NCBI GenBank assembly: GCA_036397755.1
Contig: DASWII010000061.1
Coordinates: 87,531 to 151,530 of the forward strand
Length of the DNA: 64,000 nucleotides
DNA from: CAMYLY01 sp036397755
GTDB lineage: Bacteria > Gemmatimonadota > Gemmatimonadetes > Gemmatimonadales > GWC2-71-9
Direction of reading: 5' to 3'
The notes under the pieces were generated by a model that saw only the letters and a list, made by a program, of their open reading frames with translations, was not told where the DNA came from and searched no databases. The position numbers and the translations under genes were made by a program. This document shows positions 58,892 through 64,000 of this stretch, piece by piece; the first letter of the stretch is position 1; every line of letters starts with the position of its first letter.

Positions 58892-59362
58892 ATGGCTGAC
58901 AATACGGCGCCAGACCCCCCGCGATCCGACTCCGCGTGGACCTGGGGTATCACCGAAATGCTGCTCGTAGCGGTTCTCTTCCTTTCCGCCGCGACCGTGT
59001 TCATGGCACTCGGCCTCTACGTACTTCCTCGCGGCGTCCATGAGATGTCGGGAGCCCAGCCCGCGATCCGAGTCGCCCGCGAGGTCGATTTTCCTGTGGG
59101 AGCGAGTAGACTCATTCGATGGGGGGCGAAGGCGGTGTTGGTCGTGCGCGCCGAGGCGGACGAGTACTATGCGGTTGAGGGTGTGAGCCCGGCCGATGGG
59201 TGCATACTCGAGTGGGATGAACGCGCGTTGCGCATCGTGTCCCCGTGTCGCCACCTCGTCTATGATCTCCGGGGCAATGTCGTGACGGGACTCTCGACCG
59301 CACCCCTGACCCGCCATGCTGTCTTCATCCGAGAGGGCGTCGTGTACGTGAGTACACCATGA
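58892..59362 (+). CDS. Rieske-fold membrane protein lacking canonical [2Fe-2S] ligands
   Basis: A 156-aa protein. One N-terminal transmembrane helix (MLLVAVLFLSAATVFMALGLYVLP) is followed by a Rieske-like domain: CILEWDERALRIVSPCRHLVYDLRG and APLTRHAVFIREGVVYVS align with Rieske boxes I, II and the Pro loop. The ligand set is incomplete. Box I is Cys104-Ile-Leu (no His) and box II is Cys119-Arg-His121, not C-x-C-H, so a normal cluster is unlikely. It lies directly before cytochrome b (ATGA overlap), the usual Rieske position. Confidence 0.75.
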   Translation: MADNTAPDPPRSDSAWTWGITEMLLVAVLFLSAATVFMALGLYVLPRGVHEMSGAQPAIRVAREVDFPVGASRLIRWGAKAVLVVRAEADEYYAVEGVSPADGCILEWDERALRIVSPCRHLVYDLRGNVVTGLSTAPLTRHAVFIREGVVYVSTP

Positions 59363-60705
59363 GCGTGTTGCGAGAGCTATGGTGGAAGAGCCGGGCCTGG
59401 ATCGCGCAGACCTGGGACGACACGAAAGCCAGCACGGACGCCGGTATCCTGGGGTCGCTGCGCTTCTTTGGATTGCTCTACGGCCCGATCGATCGGAGCC
59501 TTCCAGTCGGCGGGGCGCTCCGCAAGATGTTGCGCTACCGCGTCGCGCCCCATGTGGGGTGGCGGCACGCGCTGGGCGGCATCACGTATCTGTTGTTTCT
59601 GATGCTCATCGGAACGGGTGTATTGATGGCCGTCTACTACCGGCCGTCGGTCGAGGAAGCCTATCCGAGCATTCAACAGGTCGTATCGCGCGTGTCGTTC
59701 GGCTGGTTGATCCGCGATCTCCACGTGTGGTCGGCGAATCTCGTCGTCCTTGCGATGCTCGCGCACATGGCCCAGGTGCTGTTCGATGCCGCCTACAAAC
59801 CGCCCAGGGAGACCAATTGGGTGGTGGGGCTCATGCTGCTGTTCGTCATCCTCGCGTTCGGCGCGACCGGATACCTCCTGCCGTGGGATCAGTGGGCGTA
59901 TTGGACGGTGACGGAAGTCCTGATGGCCGTGGAGCGCCTGCCGCTGCTTGGCGGTCCGCTGGCCGGCGCGCTGATGGGCGATGAGATTACGTCAGGTGCT
60001 ACGCTGAGCCGCTTCTTCTCGCTTCATGTCATCGTCCTCCCGTGGTTGTCCCTGGCGCTTCTCATGTATCACTTCACGCTCGTGCGCCGTCGTGGAATCG
60101 CGCCGCCGGTCGATGAGATAGAGGACGAAGTGCCGTGGCGCTTGAGTGCCAGGATCGATACCAACGAGATCGACGTACGCCAGCAGGTAGGTGTGCCGTT
60201 TTTCCCAAATCATCTTCTGCGTACCCTGATCGTGTCGATGTTCGTGCTTGCGGTGCTGGTGTCGCTCGCGGCCTGGTATCCTCGCCCGATCGCGGAGGTG
60301 GCGAATCCGTACGCGCCCCCCGCCGAGTTGGTCTCCACATGGGTCCCCGTCGATGTGTCGCTCGCCCTGATCCGGTACGTCGGTCCGTGGGGATTCGGGC
60401 TCTTTTGGCTCTTGGGTATGAGCCTGGCGCTGATTCCCCTCTTCGACCGCGGTTCGGAGCGCCGCCCCGCCAAACGGCCGGTCGTTATGGCGCTGGGCCT
60501 TACGTTCTTCGTGGGGTATTCGCTCGCCTGGATGGTTGGTCACAACATCCGCTCCGTATCGCCCTCGGAAAGCGTGCGCCGTGAGGTACTGGAGGAACGC
60601 ACCGCGCCGGCGCCGCCGGTCGAACCGATACCTCGGGTCCAGCCGGCGGACGGGTCGTTGCCAGATGCGCCGAGCACGACAGACGGGGGGGAGCGCCGGC
60701 CATGA
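59359..60705 (+). CDS. Cytochrome b (b6/subunit IV fusion type) without PEWY motif
   Basis: A 448-aa integral membrane protein. The b-heme ligands are His122/His136 and His223/His238, i.e. spacings of 14 and 15 as in cytochrome b6, and GYLLPWDQWAYWTVT is the b6-type helix C/cd region. The C-terminal part matches subunit IV (VANPYAPPAELV), but the PEWY quinol-site motif reads Ser-Thr-Trp-Val (326-329). No cysteine is present, so no covalent heme c. The proline-rich C-terminus is about 50 residues long. It probably passes quinol electrons to the multiheme partners encoded next. Confidence 0.88.
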   Translation: MSVLRELWWKSRAWIAQTWDDTKASTDAGILGSLRFFGLLYGPIDRSLPVGGALRKMLRYRVAPHVGWRHALGGITYLLFLMLIGTGVLMAVYYRPSVEEAYPSIQQVVSRVSFGWLIRDLHVWSANLVVLAMLAHMAQVLFDAAYKPPRETNWVVGLMLLFVILAFGATGYLLPWDQWAYWTVTEVLMAVERLPLLGGPLAGALMGDEITSGATLSRFFSLHVIVLPWLSLALLMYHFTLVRRRGIAPPVDEIEDEVPWRLSARIDTNEIDVRQQVGVPFFPNHLLRTLIVSMFVLAVLVSLAAWYPRPIAEVANPYAPPAELVSTWVPVDVSLALIRYVGPWGFGLFWLLGMSLALIPLFDRGSERRPAKRPVVMALGLTFFVGYSLAWMVGHNIRSVSPSESVRREVLEERTAPAPPVEPIPRVQPADGSLPDAPSTTDGGERRP

Positions 60706-61940
60706 CCGTCTTCTCGTTGATCACGTCAACGATGCTCGGTGCATTGGTGGCTGGGGGGCACGTCGCGATGGATCACGGCCCCAGCGTCGTCGTTGCCGCC
60801 TCCCCGCAAGACTCGACGTACGGATGCTTGATTTGCCACGCCGACAAGCGGCGCTCGTATCGCCTTGGTGTACACGCGGAGCATGGCATCCAGTGTCACG
60901 ACTGCCACGGAGGCGATACGGAGGCCGTGGAAACCGCCTCGGCCCATCGCCGCGGGTTTCTCGGGGCGCCCGACAAGCTCCAGACGCTTACGCTGTGCTC
61001 CTCGTGTCATTCGGATCCGAACCAGATGCGGCAATTCGGCCTCTCGGCCGACCAACTCGCGGAGTTCCGTACCAGTCGCCACGGGCAGCTCTTGATTGAA
61101 CGCCGAGACTTCGCCGCCCCAACGTGTACCGACTGTCACGACGCGCACACGATCCTCCCGCCGGACGACGCGCGCAGCAACGTGCATCCGATGAACATTC
61201 CCGGCACGTGCGCCCGGTGCCACGCAGATCGCGCATTGATGGACAGGTACGGCCTGCCGACGGGGCAACTCGAACAGTATCGGTCAGGCGCCCACGGCGT
61301 GGGATTATTCGAGGAGCGCAACTTCGCTTCCCCGACGTGTGTGGGGTGTCACGGCTCGCACTCCGCGCTTCCGCCCGCGGTGAGCCAGATCACGGATGTG
61401 TGTGCCAAGTGTCATGTCCTGCTCAACCGTAAGCTCGCGGCTGGAGCTCACGGACGGCCGGTGGCCGAGGGTGCGATTCCGGGGTGTCTTGGCTGCCACG
61501 GTAATCACGGGACGGAGCCGACACCGCCCGAGCGGATCGTGGCGTTGTGTGTGCGGTGTCATGACCAGGGCAGCGGGCCGATGGAGGTCGCTGCGGAGAT
61601 TCAGGAGAGGATTCTCGCCGCGAGCAGGGAACTCGACGACGCGGCCGACGCGATCGAGGAACTCGTCGCCCAAGGATATAACGTGGATGACGAGCGCTTC
61701 CGCCATCGGGCGGCGATGAGCGACTACACGCAGCTCGCGCTGGTGCAGCACAGTCTCGACCTCGATGAACTCCAGGACTTGGTGCTCAAAGTGCGTTCGA
61801 ACACGGGCATCATTCTGTCCACGGCCGAGGCGCACGCGGACGAGAAGTGGGAGCACAAGCTGCTGCTGGTTCCCGTGTGGTTCCTGGCCCTGTCGGCGAT
61901 GATCCTTGCCTGGTTCAAGCTGCGCGAGGTGAGTCGGTAA
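60702..61940 (+). CDS. Membrane-anchored nine-heme cytochrome c
   Basis: A 412-aa protein. An N-terminal signal (MTVFSLITSTMLGALVAGG) leads to nine CXXCH sites: CLICH, CHDCH, CSSCH, CTDCH, CARCH, CVGCH, CAKCH, CLGCH and CVRCH. A heme-free helical region (ILAASRELDDAADAIEELV) and a C-terminal membrane helix (LLLVPVWFLALSAMILAWF) follow. Histidine spacing (GVHAEHGIQCHDCHGG, RSGAHG) offers distal ligands. It starts inside the cytochrome b stop (ATGA), so it is a stoichiometric partner. It would hold hemes on the periplasmic face. Confidence 0.9.
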   Translation: MTVFSLITSTMLGALVAGGHVAMDHGPSVVVAASPQDSTYGCLICHADKRRSYRLGVHAEHGIQCHDCHGGDTEAVETASAHRRGFLGAPDKLQTLTLCSSCHSDPNQMRQFGLSADQLAEFRTSRHGQLLIERRDFAAPTCTDCHDAHTILPPDDARSNVHPMNIPGTCARCHADRALMDRYGLPTGQLEQYRSGAHGVGLFEERNFASPTCVGCHGSHSALPPAVSQITDVCAKCHVLLNRKLAAGAHGRPVAEGAIPGCLGCHGNHGTEPTPPERIVALCVRCHDQGSGPMEVAAEIQERILAASRELDDAADAIEELVAQGYNVDDERFRHRAAMSDYTQLALVQHSLDLDELQDLVLKVRSNTGIILSTAEAHADEKWEHKLLLVPVWFLALSAMILAWFKLREVSR

Positions 61941-61948
61941 CGGATGTC

Positions 61949-63940
61949 ATGACACCATTGCCGCGGTTCCGACACGGCTTCTCGCGGCCGCTCAAGATCG
62001 TCATCCAGTTGGGGGTACTGGGGGTGATCGTCGCGGCACTCGGCACTATCGGGTTCATCGAGTACAGCGCCCAGCCGAGCTTCTGCCGCAATTGCCACAA
62101 TATGGAGCCCTATTATCAGTCGTGGGCCACGTCGTCTCATAATCAGGTGGCGTGCATTCAGTGCCACTATGCGCCCGGGATCAAGGCGGAGGCGATGGGG
62201 AAGCTCCAGGCGGCCAACCAGGTCGTGAAGTACGTCACGGGTGCGTACGGAGCGATGCGACCGTGGGCGGAGATTGAGGACGCGGCGTGCCTGCGGTCGG
62301 GCTGTCACGATCTCCGCAAGGTCGAGGGTGTCGTCGACTACCAGGGGGTGCGGTTCGATCATACGCAGCATCTGGGGCAGCTGCGGCGCGGCAAGCAGCT
62401 GCGCTGTACGAGCTGTCATTCTCAGATCGTGCAGGGGGATCATGTCGCCGTCACGCCTTCCACGTGCTACCTGTGTCACTTCAAGGCGCGCGAAGGGGAA
62501 GATTTCGCGGCGAGTTGCGTGGCCTGCCATCAGTCGCCCCCGCGCGTAGTGTCGCCCGCTGGGTATGTGGTCGACCACGAGCAACTCGTGGCCGATCTGG
62601 TATCCTGCGTCTCCTGTCACGAACAGGTTACGCACGGGAACGGGCACGCCGAGCGGGCCCGGTGCGTCAATTGCCACAACGACACCGGGCTGTTGGAGCA
62701 GTACGAAAACACCACGTTGCTCCACCGCGTGCACATCGCCGAGCGCAACGTCGAATGCATGCAGTGCCACACCCCCATCGAACATCACTTGATGGATCTC
62801 GCGGACATGACGCAGCTGGAATGCGCGGCGTGCCACACGGGCGTCCACGTCGATCAGCAGCGGATGTACGCGGGTACCGGGGGGCACGGTACGGAAGATG
62901 CTCCGAGCTCGATGTACCTCGCGCGTGTTTCGTGTCAGGGGTGCCACGCGTTGTCCAGCCAGATCCGAGGACATGTGGCGGTGCGGATTGCGGGTGAGGC
63001 CTCATGCATGTCGTGTCACGGGATCCGCTATGCCAACATCCTCCCCGCGTGGCAGGCGGACCTCGAGCGGAAGATTGGCATCGTGGAGGACGTCGTTCGC
63101 CAAGCCAGAGCCGCCGGTGTCCGCCGAGGAAGTCCGGCGGACAGTTTGGTCCTGTTGGCGGCGGACAACGTGCGACTGGTCCGTGAGGGCCGTGGGGCGC
63201 ACAACGTCACCTATGCCGACAGACTGCTGCGCGGTGCGCTCGAGCTCGTGCATCGCGCCGCCGCGGCGCCAGGGCTGTCATTCACCGTTCCCGCGGTGAA
63301 CCTCGGCCCTGAGATGACCGAGGACTCCTGCCTCCAGTGTCACTTGGGAGCCGAGCGGCAACGGGTTCCCTTCGGCAGTCGCACCTTCGATCATGCGCCT
63401 CATGTCGTGGGGGCTTCGCTTGACTGCGTCACGTGCCACAGCGGTCTCGATCAGCATGGCCAAACCACCATGACCGCGCCTGCGGACTGTGCGGCGTGCC
63501 ATCACGCGAGCGCCACGAGCGCCGACTGCGTGAAGTGTCACGGCACACCCGGCTCCGTTCCAACTGCGCCGATCCAGGTGTCGGTCGGCGCATTCGTCCA
63601 TCCACCGCACATCGAGGCGGGACTGGGCTGCGCGTTCTGTCACTCGACTCCGGACATGAACACCGACAGCGTGAACTGCCTGACGTGCCATGCCATGCAC
63701 CATCAGCCCGAGGCGACGTGCAACCTCTGTCATCAATCGGGTGTGAAGGAAAAGCACGATGTCGCCTTCGCCCATTTGCAGTGCTCGCAGTGTCATGGCC
63801 AGAAGGTGGTGGGCGTGAACGCCTGGAGTCGCCAGGTCTGCACGACGTGCCACGTCGACAAGGTCGACCACAACGCGCCGGCGGACTGTGTCCTCTGTCA
63901 TGACATTCCCCCGCTCACCCCTCCAGACTCGGGAAACTGA
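61949..63940 (+). CDS. NapC/NrfH-like multiheme cytochrome c with about 22 heme sites
   Basis: A 663-aa protein. The N-terminal anchor (LGVLGVIVAALGTIGFI) runs into a NapC/NrfH-like module: CRNCHNMEPYYQSWATSSHN and ACIQCHYAPGIKAEA, with the family's CxxCHxM first heme. I count 21 CXXCH motifs plus one CX4CH (CLRSGCHDLRK). A heme-free spacer lies around residues 370-450 (WQADLERKIGIVEDVVRQ), dividing two heme-rich lobes. It is probably the large periplasmic heme wire receiving electrons from quinol or from its operon partners. ATG 61949 lies nine bases after the previous stop. Confidence 0.9.
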   Translation: MTPLPRFRHGFSRPLKIVIQLGVLGVIVAALGTIGFIEYSAQPSFCRNCHNMEPYYQSWATSSHNQVACIQCHYAPGIKAEAMGKLQAANQVVKYVTGAYGAMRPWAEIEDAACLRSGCHDLRKVEGVVDYQGVRFDHTQHLGQLRRGKQLRCTSCHSQIVQGDHVAVTPSTCYLCHFKAREGEDFAASCVACHQSPPRVVSPAGYVVDHEQLVADLVSCVSCHEQVTHGNGHAERARCVNCHNDTGLLEQYENTTLLHRVHIAERNVECMQCHTPIEHHLMDLADMTQLECAACHTGVHVDQQRMYAGTGGHGTEDAPSSMYLARVSCQGCHALSSQIRGHVAVRIAGEASCMSCHGIRYANILPAWQADLERKIGIVEDVVRQARAAGVRRGSPADSLVLLAADNVRLVREGRGAHNVTYADRLLRGALELVHRAAAAPGLSFTVPAVNLGPEMTEDSCLQCHLGAERQRVPFGSRTFDHAPHVVGASLDCVTCHSGLDQHGQTTMTAPADCAACHHASATSADCVKCHGTPGSVPTAPIQVSVGAFVHPPHIEAGLGCAFCHSTPDMNTDSVNCLTCHAMHHQPEATCNLCHQSGVKEKHDVAFAHLQCSQCHGQKVVGVNAWSRQVCTTCHVDKVDHNAPADCVLCHDIPPLTPPDSGN

Positions 63941-63981
63941 GCGTCCCCGCGTCGGCATCCGCCACACCCCTCTGTGGAGCC

Positions 63982-64000
63982 ATGCGACGCTTCACCGCCG
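63982..64000 (+). CDS. Possible start of the next gene (truncated by window end)
   Basis: An ATG at 63982 preceded by GGAG opens a frame reading MRRFTA up to the window end. The basic first residues would fit a signal peptide, but six codons are too few to be sure. Confidence 0.3.

Noticed and set aside
58892..59362. Normal ubiquinol-cytochrome c reductase Rieske subunit
   Set aside because: The gene position and fold fit, but box I and box II ligands are incomplete, so a functional [2Fe-2S] protein is not supported.
1..64000. CRISPR arrays, insertion sequences, integrases or prophage genes
   Set aside because: No regularly spaced repeats, transposase or integrase motifs, or composition breaks typical of islands were seen by eye.

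Overview
The window is high-GC (roughly two thirds G+C), densely coded bacterial chromosome. GTG and TTG starts are frequent and many neighbouring genes share 4-base ATGA/GTGA stop-start overlaps. The gene content suggests a Gram-negative, quinone-respiring, possibly Gemmatimonadota-like organism: secreted lipoproteins, a TesA-YbbA-YbbP locus, recF-dciA-gyrB order without dnaA/dnaN, a GldA/GldFG-type ABC system and large multiheme cytochromes. The phylum is an inference from gene content. No tRNA, rRNA, CRISPR array, IS element or phage gene was seen.

Layout. 1-12568 (minus): one long co-directional run, tdk, coaE (with an extra C-terminal domain), gcvH, gcvP, a lipoate/octanoate transferase, a family-5 peptide ABC importer (binding protein, two permeases, two ATPases) and a truncated sodium:solute symporter. 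12752-17406 (mostly plus): an HU protein, a degenerate helicase-like protein with a DbpA-type RNA-binding tail (minus), a P1-family peptidase, an aminotransferase and a small unknown protein. 17519-26619 (plus): a DNA-end-processing operon with NurA-like and HerA-like proteins, two secreted proteins, Mre11/SbcD, Rad50/SbcC and a GNAT protein. 26785-27139 lacks genes but holds a strong candidate structured RNA with its own promoter, just upstream of folE.

27140-36629: folE, two acyl-CoA metabolism/lipoprotein/TPR clusters, a PRTase, V4R and GAF proteins, an Xaa-Pro aminopeptidase, a YtxH protein and a divergent GroES. 36676-41249: ybbP-ybbA diverging from tesA with overlapping start codons, then an FAH-family hydrolase. 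41246-44920 (minus): a possible rarA remnant, an AraC-alkyltransferase fusion, an M23 peptidase, uppS, and a small winged-helix regulator with a membrane protein behind a palindromic candidate operator. 45082-49174 (plus): gldA, a gldF-gldG fusion and a DUF4340 protein. 49187-55183 (minus): UDGb uracil-DNA glycosylase, an acyl-CoA ligase, and recF-dciA-gyrB.

55413-63940 (plus) is the most unusual region. Two tandem nine-heme lipoprotein-like cytochromes, each followed by a near-identical terminator hairpin, precede a four-gene unit: a Rieske-fold protein that lacks the canonical cluster ligands, a cytochrome b6/subunit-IV fusion that keeps all four b-heme histidines but has lost the PEWY quinol-site motif, a membrane-anchored nine-heme cytochrome and a NapC/NrfH-like cytochrome with 21 CXXCH sites plus one CX4CH. 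Together they carry 48 CXXCH motifs and look like a quinone-to-multiheme-cytochrome electron conduit derived from, but no longer working as, a classical bc complex.
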